Source of the DNA: JACPSX01 sp035288405 [NCBI: bacterium]
GTDB taxonomy: Bacteria > JACPSX01
NCBI GenBank assembly: GCA_035288405.1
Contig: DATEAK010000034.1
Coordinates: 1 to 12,156 of the forward strand
Direction: 5' to 3'
DNA: 12,156 nucleotides
Part shown: positions 6,731 to 12,156 of the stretch, piece by piece
Layout: every line of letters begins with the position of its first letter
Numbering within the stretch: the first letter of the stretch is position 1
Program-made: the position numbers and the translations under genes
The notes under the pieces: generated by a model
Databases searched by the model: none
What the model saw: the letters and a program-made list of their open reading frames with translations, nothing else
What the model was told of the DNA's origin: nothing

Positions 6731-8113
6731 ATGGGCCAAGACTTGGATTTGAGCATCAATAATGGGCTCGTTGTGGCGCCCCAGGGACGCGTCCATGCCG
6801 ATATTGGCATTCGCGAGGGGAAAATCGTGGCTCTGGCAGGTTCTGGTGAGTTGGGTCGGAGCAAGCGGACTATAGATGCTTCCGGGAAGTGGGTGTTGCC
6901 AGGGGTCATAGATCCCCATGTTCACTTCCATATGTGGGAGCGGCCTTTCGAAGGGGACGTCATTTCTGAAACCCGAGCTGCCGCCGCGGGCGGAGTGACC
7001 ACCATAGGTCTGTACGTTCTTTTGAAAGATGATGGTCAAACGGCGGCCATCTTTGAGCGTGGCGGCGGGCGGATAGATAGTGCCGCGGAGTACCGCGAGG
7101 AATACGAGCGGCACGCTGTGGTGGATGCCTATCTGCAGGTGATGCTTCCGGAAGAAAATCTTGATCGTAGCATCCTGGCGGCGCACCGTGAGGGTATTCG
7201 GTTTTTCAAAGTGACCTGGGGACGGAAGCAATTCAACGACAAGTGGGTTTTGCGCGCTTTCGAAACAATTGCTCGCTTGGGTAAGCCATGCCGGGCGATG
7301 GTGCACGCGGAGAATCTAGATCTGTGCGAAGAGTACATAGAGAGAGTTCGCTCGAGCGGACGGAACGACCCGGCTGCCTGGACGGATGGACGACCATCCT
7401 TCTGCGAAGCAGAGCACATGGATCGCTATATTCGTCTCGCTGTTCAGGCACGATGTCCCCTTTATTTCGTGCATATCACCATTGGAGAAGGGGTGGACAT
7501 CGTAGCGAGGGCAAAAGCACAAGGCGCGGACGTGATCGGCGAAACCTGTCCCCAGTACCTCACGCACACGGTCGACACCCCCGTATTTCAGAGGGCGCCT
7601 CAACTTGCCAAAGTGAATCCTCCTATCCGAGACGCCGCGAGCAACCAGAAGCTGTGGGACGGGCTTGGACAAGGGATTTTGGAATGCGTTGGGTCGGATC
7701 ACTCGCCCAGAACCCTGGCAGAGAAAAAGGGGACCGTATGGGAGGTTCCGCCAGGTCTCGGGAATACGACGGAGATGATTCTGCCCGTGCTCATTTCCGA
7801 GGGGGTCAGCAAGGGGCGTTTGTCTCTGGAGCAAGCTGTTGCGATCAGTGCTTACAATCCTGCCAGGAGGTTCGGTCTTTATCCCAGGAAGGGCGTATTG
7901 TGTCCGGGCTCTGACGCGGACGTGGTGATCGTGGACCCCAATAAGAAAGTCAAACTGGATGCTTCCCTGCTTCACTCCCGATCGGATTATTCCATTTATG
8001 AAGGATGGGAGTTCCAGGGATGGCCCACATGCACCATTGTGCGAGGCCGGGTGGTGGTTGAGGATGGAGAAATTGTATGCGAAGGAGGCACTGGCCTGTG
8101 CTTAACATCCTGA
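6731..8113 (+). CDS. Dihydropyrimidinase/hydantoinase-like amidohydrolase
   Basis: A 460-residue cyclic amidohydrolase of the dihydropyrimidinase/hydantoinase/allantoinase group, a cytosolic binuclear metal enzyme that opens cyclic ureides and imides. Metal ligands visible: His63 and His65 in DPHVHF, the lysine carbamylation site Lys160 in FFKVTWG, His192 in VHAEN, His248 in YFVHIT, Asp323 in GSDHSP. The family signatures VNPPIRD and NPARRFGLYPRKG, and a C-terminal GWPTCTIVRGRVV strand, are present. Length matches the family. ATG at 6731 follows GAGGAG; an ATG five codons earlier overlaps the UbiD stop and is less likely. The segment after the HxH motif (HMWERPFEGD) differs from the EMPF/DMPFGG of characterised dihydropyrimidinases, so substrate may differ. 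Next to a nitrilase-type amidase it recalls hydantoinase plus carbamoylase pairs. Nothing identifies the true substrate. Confidence 0.93.
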   Translation: MGQDLDLSINNGLVVAPQGRVHADIGIREGKIVALAGSGELGRSKRTIDASGKWVLPGVIDPHVHFHMWERPFEGDVISETRAAAAGGVTTIGLYVLLKDDGQTAAIFERGGGRIDSAAEYREEYERHAVVDAYLQVMLPEENLDRSILAAHREGIRFFKVTWGRKQFNDKWVLRAFETIARLGKPCRAMVHAENLDLCEEYIERVRSSGRNDPAAWTDGRPSFCEAEHMDRYIRLAVQARCPLYFVHITIGEGVDIVARAKAQGADVIGETCPQYLTHTVDTPVFQRAPQLAKVNPPIRDAASNQKLWDGLGQGILECVGSDHSPRTLAEKKGTVWEVPPGLGNTTEMILPVLISEGVSKGRLSLEQAVAISAYNPARRFGLYPRKGVLCPGSDADVVIVDPNKKVKLDASLLHSRSDYSIYEGWEFQGWPTCTIVRGRVVVEDGEIVCEGGTGLCLTS

Positions 8114-8118
8114 GGAGG
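8112..8118 (+). promoter_or_regulatory. Ribosome binding site supporting a TTG start
   Basis: GAGGAGG overlaps the stop of the amidohydrolase gene and lies 9 nt before TTG at 8128. No in-frame ATG occurs nearby; the ATG at 8153 is in another frame. This is the best evidence in the window that TTG starts are used. Confidence 0.65.
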
Positions 8119-8127
8119 TAGCCGAAG

Positions 8128-9054
8128 TTGATACCAGCGGGATATTCCAAGTATGAAAAAGTGGTGACGGTTGGCTGTGTTAACTTTCGCACTGTTTGGG
8201 GTGAGAAGACTACGAATTCGAAGCGGATCATGGAGTTAACAAAGCAAGCGGCTTCCCTAGGCTGCAATTTGGTCGTGTTCCCCGAGCTGGCACTCACCGG
8301 TTTTGAATGCCCCGGTGAATGCGGGATGCACAGGTCCGAAGCCGAGACGATACCAGGCTCTTTCACCGAATCGCTCGCCGAGCTTGCCAGAAGTTTGGAC
8401 ATCTACGTTGTGGTGGGCATGCCTGAGCGGGATCGCAGCAGCCCGGAATCCATCTTCATCTCCAATGTGATCGTGGGGCCGGAAGGCGTGCTGGGGGCCT
8501 ATCGCAAGCTCAGTTTTGCGGACAGGTCTGCGGCGTGTTTTCGGGCCGGAGACCGTCTACCCGTATTCGAAACGCGCTATGGCCCGGTGGGTATCCAGAC
8601 CTGCTCAAATATGTGGATGTTTCCCGAGCTGAGTCGGATTCTGGCTCTGAAAGGGGCAAGACTGATCCTCACTCCCACTGCGAGCCCATCGGGACCAGGG
8701 AAGCCCTTCTTCTTGGTTCAGCAAACCGGGGCGCGGGCAACAGAGAACGGCGTTTTCACGGCCAGTGCCAATTTGGTAGGGAAAGAAGTGAACCTTTCCT
8801 ACTATGGGCACAGCACGATCGCAGGACCGGCTCACCCGCGAATGGCCCATATCTTCGCAGAGGCTGGGGAAGAAGAGGAAATCATCAGCGCGACTTTAAA
8901 CTTTGAGCAACTCCATGCGTTTCGAGAAAGCCTCCGTTTCCCTTACGGGCTTCCAATTCAAATTGTTCTCCGAGAACTGGAAGCTATCAACCGGAATTGG
9001 ACCGAATCGGACAGGATATATCCCGAGACCCCACTCTATGAGCTTTTTGAATAG
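8128..9054 (+). CDS. Nitrilase-superfamily carbon-nitrogen hydrolase
   Basis: A 308-residue nitrilase-superfamily amidase, probably acting on a linear amide or N-carbamoyl compound in the cytosol. The Glu-Lys-Cys triad is visible: Glu53 in VVFPELALTGF, Lys127 in YRKLSF, Cys159 in GIQTCSNMWMFPE, followed by the typical RILALKGARLILTPTA. The cysteine motif, with Asn-Met-Trp-Met before FPE, is near those of beta-ureidopropionase and N-carbamoyl-D-amino-acid amidohydrolase but does not match either fully. The start is TTG at 8128, supported by GAGGAGG; the gap to the upstream gene is 14 bp, so it belongs to the same transcript. Following a dihydropyrimidinase-like gene, decarbamoylation of the ring-opened product is the natural guess, with ammonia and CO2 released. 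It is the last gene of unit 1, followed by a promoter region. Confidence 0.9.
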   Translation: MIPAGYSKYEKVVTVGCVNFRTVWGEKTTNSKRIMELTKQAASLGCNLVVFPELALTGFECPGECGMHRSEAETIPGSFTESLAELARSLDIYVVVGMPERDRSSPESIFISNVIVGPEGVLGAYRKLSFADRSAACFRAGDRLPVFETRYGPVGIQTCSNMWMFPELSRILALKGARLILTPTASPSGPGKPFFLVQQTGARATENGVFTASANLVGKEVNLSYYGHSTIAGPAHPRMAHIFAEAGEEEEIISATLNFEQLHAFRESLRFPYGLPIQIVLRELEAINRNWTESDRIYPETPLYELFE

Positions 9055-9067
9055 GAATCCTATTTTT
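9050..9067 (+). terminator. Possible weak terminator after unit 1
   Basis: The stop codon of the nitrilase gene lies in an AT-rich inverted repeat (AATAG, five-base loop, CTATT) followed by Ts. The stem is short and AT-rich, so termination would be weak. It is reported mainly because transcription units appear to change here. Confidence 0.25.
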
Positions 9068-9165
9068 GGTTGCGGAGTTCCGGTCTTGCCTTTGACGAGA
9101 AGCTTTTGGCGAAAATAAGATTCACGTCCTTTCGTTGCCGTAGCCTCCGTAGAGGGAGAACTATC

Positions 9166-9194
9166 TTGACAGTATGCAGGGCTTTCGCTATCTT
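9166..9194 (+). promoter_or_regulatory. Sigma70/SigA-type promoter of unit 2
   Basis: A perfect -35 box TTGACA (9166-9171), a 17 bp spacer and TATCTT (9189-9194) stand in the 233 bp gap upstream of the regulator gene. The predicted start is near 9201, giving an untranslated leader of about 87 nt before GTG at 9288. The position also argues that the ATG at 9174, between the two boxes, is not a real start of the regulator. Apart from this promoter, the palindrome after it and the possible terminator, nothing else is apparent in 9055-9287. Confidence 0.6.
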
Positions 9195-9200
9195 CGGGTG

Positions 9201-9221
9201 TATCGCATATCGTATGCAATA
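9201..9221. promoter_or_regulatory. Putative GntR/FCD operator palindrome
   Basis: An imperfect palindrome reads TAT-c-GCATA-tcg-TATGC-a-ATA, eight of nine arm positions matching. It begins at the predicted transcription start, seven bases after the -10 box, where bound protein would block RNA polymerase. FadR-type GntR regulators commonly bind short palindromes of the GTATxxAC/TTGTATGCAA kind, and a GntR gene starts 67 bp further on. A copy of the half-site GTATGCA occurs at 9172-9178, exactly 40 bp before the one at 9212-9218. Confidence 0.5.
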
Positions 9222-9272
9222 TCCAACTGGTTCCGATCTTCGGGGATTTCGAGCTGCCTTTGTTGGCGGTTC

Positions 9273-9280
9273 GGAGGGGG
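9273..9280 (+). promoter_or_regulatory. Ribosome binding site of the GntR regulator gene
   Basis: GGAGGGGG ends 7 nt before GTG at 9288. It supports translation from that GTG, which gives a protein starting directly at the winged-helix domain, rather than from the ATG at 9174 inside the promoter. Confidence 0.55.
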
Positions 9281-9287
9281 GTCTCCG

Positions 9288-9914
9288 GTGAAGGATTTGA
9301 GATATCGGACCATGCCGGAGATTGCCTCGCAGAGCATCAAGCGGGCAATCCTGGAGGGAAAGATCAAGCCGGGCGAGCAGTTGCGGCAGGACGCGCTGGC
9401 CTCCCGGTTCGGTTTTAGCCGCTCCCCCATCCGCGAAGCGCTCCTCTGCCTGGAGGCGGCCGGCCTCGTGACCTTCGAACCCCATCGCGGGGTGACCATT
9501 CCCGTCCTCAATGTCAGCGAACTCCAAGAAATCTTCGATCTGTGGATCCTCATCGAGGGGAAGGCCGCCGCCAGCGGAGCCTGCAATCTCACAGCAGCCG
9601 ACATCGAGAATCTGAAGGGTCTTTATAAAGAGATGAACGATCCGGACCGGGACCCCGCAGATTGGATCGATCTCAACAAGCGCTTTCACGAGATGATCTA
9701 CCATGCTTCAGCAAAACGGAGCTTTTGCCGGGCGATCTCCAACCTAGCAGACCGCGTCGATCCGTACATCCGGATCTCGATTCAGGATTTGCTTGTGCGC
9801 AAATCGTCCCAGAGGGAGCACAAGGCCATCCTAAGCGCCTGCCGGGAAAGAGACGGGAAAAGAGGGTTCAGGCGGCTACCGAGGCACACTATCGCCGCGT
9901 TTTCCGGGATCTAA
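9288..9914 (+). CDS. GntR-family (FadR/FCD subfamily) transcriptional regulator, frameshifted near the end
   Basis: As sequenced, a 208-residue regulator. Residues 8-72 form the GntR winged helix-turn-helix (ILEGKIKPGEQL, SRSPIREAL, RGVTIPVL); residues 78 on form the ligand-binding, often metal-dependent FCD domain, with NKRFHEMI (His134) and REHKAIL (His178). The reading ends in an uncharacteristic tail after KRG at about base 9866. One extra base in the GGG at 9864-9866 would continue into VQAATEAHYRRVFRDL, which restores the usual last FCD helix and its His (codon 9887-9889), so a one-base deletion or sequence error is likely. Start is GTG at 9288. It is divergent from nothing: unit 1 ends 233 bp upstream and unit 2 follows on the same strand. 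It probably represses its own unit, perhaps also unit 1, in response to a pathway acid. Ligand unknown. Confidence 0.85.
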   Translation: MKDLRYRTMPEIASQSIKRAILEGKIKPGEQLRQDALASRFGFSRSPIREALLCLEAAGLVTFEPHRGVTIPVLNVSELQEIFDLWILIEGKAAASGACNLTAADIENLKGLYKEMNDPDRDPADWIDLNKRFHEMIYHASAKRSFCRAISNLADRVDPYIRISIQDLLVRKSSQREHKAILSACRERDGKRGFRRLPRHTIAAFSGI

Positions 9915-10051
9915 CCGAGAAGCTGCAGAAGGCGGCCTACTACGAAAGTCTCAATTCCAAACAGCGGGATCTGCCCGGGAAAGGAGAGGGGAACCATGGA
10001 AGAAAAAACGAGCAGCTACGAGGGCGATCTTCGCTTTGCCAAAGAGGCTGA
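9866..10051 (+). pseudogene. Out-of-frame continuation of the GntR regulator C-terminus
   Basis: Read one base earlier than the main frame (codons beginning at 9866), this stretch encodes the expected end of an FCD domain: VQAATEAHYRRV, with the terminal metal-ligand His, then a helix ending near AAYYESLNS. The frame stays open to a TGA at 10049-10051, overlapping the cupin gene by 56 bp. A repaired gene would be 254 residues, with the typical family length reached near base 9960. It is listed separately because the fragment cannot be translated from the present frame without slippage or a sequence correction. Confidence 0.6.
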
Positions 10052-10457
10052 GCAGGAACGGAAAAGCTCCCGCAAGGTCCTCCGGAAGCGGGAATGGAAG
10101 TCCGAGGAAACTCGCCACACGATCTACACGGAGCTCATCTCACCCGGCAACGGCTTTCACATCAAGACGCTGACGACCTTCATTAGTGAGATTGTGCCGG
10201 GGGGTGTCACCGGCATGCACCGTCATGCCAATGAGGCTGCCATCTACATTTTGAGCGGCCGGGGACACAGCATCGTGGATGACGAGAGGATCGATTGGGA
10301 AGAAGGAGATTCCATGTGCATCCCGATGATGGCCTGGCATCAGCACTTCAACGCGGACAAGGAAAAGCCGGCCCGCTATCTGGCCGCTATCAACGAGCCC
10401 CTGATGAAGTACATGGGGCTTTTCATGATGGAACAAAGAGAGGACAAGAAGTTCTAA
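9996..10457 (+). CDS. Small cupin-domain protein, gentisate-dioxygenase-like
   Basis: A 153-residue single-domain cupin with an N-terminal charged extension of about 45 residues. Cupin motif 1 is GGVTGMHRHANEA with His75, His77 and Glu80 as candidate metal ligands; motif 2 is GDSMCIPMMAWHQHFN with His115 as the expected third His (His117 is close). HRH, the AIYILSGRG strand and the WHxHxN ending resemble the first cupin domain of gentisate 1,2-dioxygenase, but that enzyme is about twice as long with two cupin domains. The start is ATG at 9996 behind AAGGAGAGG, 81 bp after the regulator's stop as sequenced, or overlapping it if the frameshift is corrected. The next gene is 40 bp away. It could be a ring-cleaving or other Fe/Mn dioxygenase, an isomerase, or a non-catalytic binding protein. 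Confidence 0.82.
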   Translation: MEEKTSSYEGDLRFAKEAEQERKSSRKVLRKREWKSEETRHTIYTELISPGNGFHIKTLTTFISEIVPGGVTGMHRHANEAAIYILSGRGHSIVDDERIDWEEGDSMCIPMMAWHQHFNADKEKPARYLAAINEPLMKYMGLFMMEQREDKKF

Positions 10458-10497
10458 TGAGACTGCCGGTTGTTGAAACTTCTGAGGGGGGAAGGTA

Positions 10498-11247
10498 ATG
10501 ACAAACCAAGCGACGGCAACGGAGTTGGAGCAGTTCGCCACATCTCTTGATGAGGACATCAGGCAGAGGCATCCATGGGTCCATTCCCGCTGGTCTCAAC
10601 TTCTGCTAACGGGCAAATTGTCCCGGCAGAACTTGCAGGAGTTTGCTTTGGAGTTCGAACACTTTCTGCGGGCCGCCCCGCGCCACTTTTTCTGCCTGGG
10701 GTCTAATTGCCCTGACATCATCCCGGACGATCACGATCTTAGGCGGATCTACGCCCTAAACCTCCTGGATGATATGGGGGTGGTGGAAAGAGAGAAGGAT
10801 CATTTCCAGAAGTTTCGTAATTTCTGCTACCACATCGGCCTGAAGGCCGATCAACTGGAGCGCTCGGTGCCTCTCCCCTCAACCATCGCCTTTAATGTCG
10901 GGCTCATGTATCTCGCCCGCAATCTCCCCCATGAGGAGGCCATGGCCGCGCTGCAGTGGGCCACGGAATCCCTCTTCTATTTGCGCATGACCGAGCCTTG
11001 GGAGAAAGCCCTGATCGAGCAGTACGGGATTCCCCGAGAAAAGCTCTTCCTGCCGCCCATCGAGGAGGAAGAAGAGCACGTGATGCCGGTCCGCAAGGCG
11101 GTCTTGGAATACGCCACGAGCACCAGGGCCCAGGCGCGCATCCGGGAGATCTTCCGGACTACTTTTTCCATCTGGAGCGTTTTCTTTGAGGGGCTCTATC
11201 ACAATACCATCGAAAATCGCGGGGAGGATGCGGTCCGGTTTGCGTGA
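10498..11247 (+). CDS. TenA/PqqC-fold protein (heme-oxygenase-like)
   Basis: A 249-residue all-helical protein that by eye fits the TENA/THI-4/PqqC family, which includes PqqC, TenA and the heme-oxygenase-like diiron oxidases. Recognisable stretches are HPWVHSRWSQLLLTGKLS (helix 1, residues 25-42), NLLDDMGVVEREKDH (88-102), EEEEEHVMPVRKAVLEY (189-205) and FSIWSVFFEGLYHN near the C-terminus. By hand alignment the diiron ligand set of the oxidase members looks incomplete: the HxxxDxxH triple of the late helix appears as P187, E191, H194. It may therefore bind an organic cofactor or substrate as PqqC does, without iron. ATG at 10498 follows GGGGGGAAGG; the stop overlaps an alternative GTG start of the next frame. 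It lies between a cupin and a PuuE-like hydrolase, suggesting a part in the same pathway. The specific reaction is not assignable. Confidence 0.65.
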   Translation: MTNQATATELEQFATSLDEDIRQRHPWVHSRWSQLLLTGKLSRQNLQEFALEFEHFLRAAPRHFFCLGSNCPDIIPDDHDLRRIYALNLLDDMGVVEREKDHFQKFRNFCYHIGLKADQLERSVPLPSTIAFNVGLMYLARNLPHEEAMAALQWATESLFYLRMTEPWEKALIEQYGIPREKLFLPPIEEEEEHVMPVRKAVLEYATSTRAQARIREIFRTTFSIWSVFFEGLYHNTIENRGEDAVRFA

Positions 11248-11269
11248 GTCGAACTGTGGAAAGCACCAG

Positions 11270-11274
11270 GGAGG
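11270..11274 (+). promoter_or_regulatory. Ribosome binding site of the PuuE-like gene
   Basis: GGAGG lies 8 nt before ATG at 11283 and favours it over the GTG at 11244, which overlaps the upstream stop but has no comparable site. Confidence 0.55.
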
Positions 11275-11282
11275 AGAGCCCG

Positions 11283-12155
11283 ATGGCTGTGGAACCCCCC
11301 ATTGAGTATTCGCCGATCATACAGAGAAAGCCGATCCAGTGGCCGAGCGGAGCCCGGATAGCCGTCTGGATTATCCCCAATATCGAGTACTTCCGCTACG
11401 ATCTCCACTCCCCGGCCGCCCTGAACCCGGTCTCGGCTCAGTGGATCCCCGACACCTGCAATTACTCCTGGCGCGATTACGGGGTCCGGGTTGGAGTGTG
11501 GAGGATGATGGAGGTGTTGGACAAATACGGGATCCGGGCCACCGTGGCGCTCAACTCCCGGGTCTGTGAGTTCTACCCGCTGATCGTGCGCGAGGCCATG
11601 AAGCGGGAATGGGAGTTCATGGGCCACGGAGAGACCAACTCAATTCGCCTGTACGGAATCGAGGAGAGTGAGGAGCAAAAAATTATCCGCTCGACCATTG
11701 AGGAGATCAAGACCTTTGCTGGAAAGGCCCCCCGCGGCTGGCTCGGGCCGGGTCTGGCCCAAAGCTTTAAGACCTTGGAGCTGCTCGCGGAAGCTGGGAT
11801 CGAGTACGTAGGGGATTGGGTCAATGACGACCAGCCCTATCCCTTTCAAATCCCCGGTCATACCCTTTTGTCCATGCCATATCCTCTGGAGATCAACGAT
11901 ATCTTGATCTTCGTTTACAACTACCGCTCGGCGGAAGACTTCGTGACCATGGTGAAGGATCAGTTCGACACCCTGTACAACGAAGGAGTGACGAACGGGC
12001 GGGTCCTCGGCATCGCGCTTCACCCGTACATTATCGGGGCCCCCTTCCGGATCAAGGCACTGGACCGGGTTCTGGAATACATGGCAAAGCACCAGGGGGT
12101 CTGGTTTGCGACCGGGAGTGAGATCGTGGACTGGTACAAGGAGCACAACCTTTAA
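11283..12155 (+). CDS. PuuE-like polysaccharide-deacetylase-fold hydrolase (allantoinase/cyclic imidase type)
   Basis: A 290-residue cytosolic member of the NodB/polysaccharide deacetylase fold in the PuuE-like branch, whose characterised members open rings such as allantoin or cyclic imides rather than deacetylating sugars. Branch features include an N-terminal YSPIIQRKPIQWPSGARIAVWIIPNIE, GIRATVALNSRVCEFYP, EFMGHGETNS with His115, RGWLGPG, and a late IALHPYIIG with His247. The classic deacetylase HxxxH reads HGETN, with Asn119 instead of the second His, and the first aspartate motif is missing, again as expected for PuuE-like proteins. There is no signal peptide or membrane segment. I chose ATG at 11283 because GGAGG precedes it; a GTG at 11244 would add 13 residues. 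The gene is complete, ending one base before the window edge. Being in the regulator's unit, it likely acts on a cyclic amide of the pathway. Confidence 0.87.
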   Translation: MAVEPPIEYSPIIQRKPIQWPSGARIAVWIIPNIEYFRYDLHSPAALNPVSAQWIPDTCNYSWRDYGVRVGVWRMMEVLDKYGIRATVALNSRVCEFYPLIVREAMKREWEFMGHGETNSIRLYGIEESEEQKIIRSTIEEIKTFAGKAPRGWLGPGLAQSFKTLELLAEAGIEYVGDWVNDDQPYPFQIPGHTLLSMPYPLEINDILIFVYNYRSAEDFVTMVKDQFDTLYNEGVTNGRVLGIALHPYIIGAPFRIKALDRVLEYMAKHQGVWFATGSEIVDWYKEHNL

Positions 12156-12156
12156 G

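Noticed and set aside
9092-9121. Second possible promoter, TTGACG, 18 bp, TAAGAT
   Set aside because: The -10 match is poor, the spacer is longer, and the better TTGACA-17-TATCTT promoter lies 74 bp downstream. It is kept only as a note.
9174-9287. ATG at 9174 as start of the GntR regulator
   Set aside because: It would add 38 unusual residues and lies between the -35 and -10 boxes. GTG at 9288 with GGAGGGGG begins right at the DNA-binding domain.
9996-10457. Full gentisate 1,2-dioxygenase
   Set aside because: At 153 residues with one cupin domain it is less than half the usual length, so only the similarity of the motifs is reported.
1-12156. CRISPR arrays, tRNA or rRNA genes, insertion sequences, toxin-antitoxin or defence genes
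   Set aside because: No regularly spaced repeats, RNA gene signatures, transposase motifs or terminal inverted repeats were seen; all coding content fits metabolic families.

Overview
The window carries eleven genes, all on the + strand and tightly packed, with nearly every reading frame preceded by a strong GGAGG-type ribosome binding site. TTG and GTG starts, strong Shine-Dalgarno sequences and a G+C-rich look (not counted) would suit a moderately GC-rich member of the Bacillota, but this is a weak inference because no phylogenetic marker gene is present. The content is catabolic. No RNA genes, transposases, phage genes or CRISPR arrays were seen.

Unit 1 (1 to 9054, continuing from the left of the window) reads: 3' end of a HyuB-type ATP-dependent hydantoinase/oxoprolinase subunit; isochorismatase-family cysteine amidase; a 918-residue fused [2Fe-2S]/molybdopterin hydroxylase of the xanthine dehydrogenase/aldehyde oxidoreductase family; alpha/beta hydrolase; UbiD-family prFMN decarboxylase; dihydropyrimidinase/hydantoinase-like amidohydrolase; nitrilase-superfamily amidase. 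From the amidase at 870 on, gaps are 0 to about 19 bp and two junctions are ATGA or similar overlaps, so this is probably one transcript.

A 233 bp gap (9055-9287) holds a good sigma70-type promoter (TTGACA, 17 bp, TATCTT) and an imperfect palindrome at the predicted transcription start, probably the operator of the regulator that follows.

Unit 2 (9288 to 12155) reads: GntR/FCD regulator whose C-terminus is apparently broken by a one-base frameshift; gentisate-dioxygenase-like single-domain cupin; TenA/PqqC-fold protein; PuuE-like (allantoinase/cyclic imidase type) polysaccharide-deacetylase-fold hydrolase.

Taken together the genes look like a pathway that consumes a nitrogen heterocycle or cyclic amide. 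The Mo enzyme would hydroxylate the ring, UbiD would remove a ring carboxylate, one or more of three unrelated cyclic-amide hydrolases (HyuAB, DHPase-like, PuuE-like) would open it, and the two C-N amidases (isochorismatase and nitrilase types) would release ammonia or carbamate. The individual families are recognisable. The combination does not match any pathway I can name with certainty, and the substrate is unknown.
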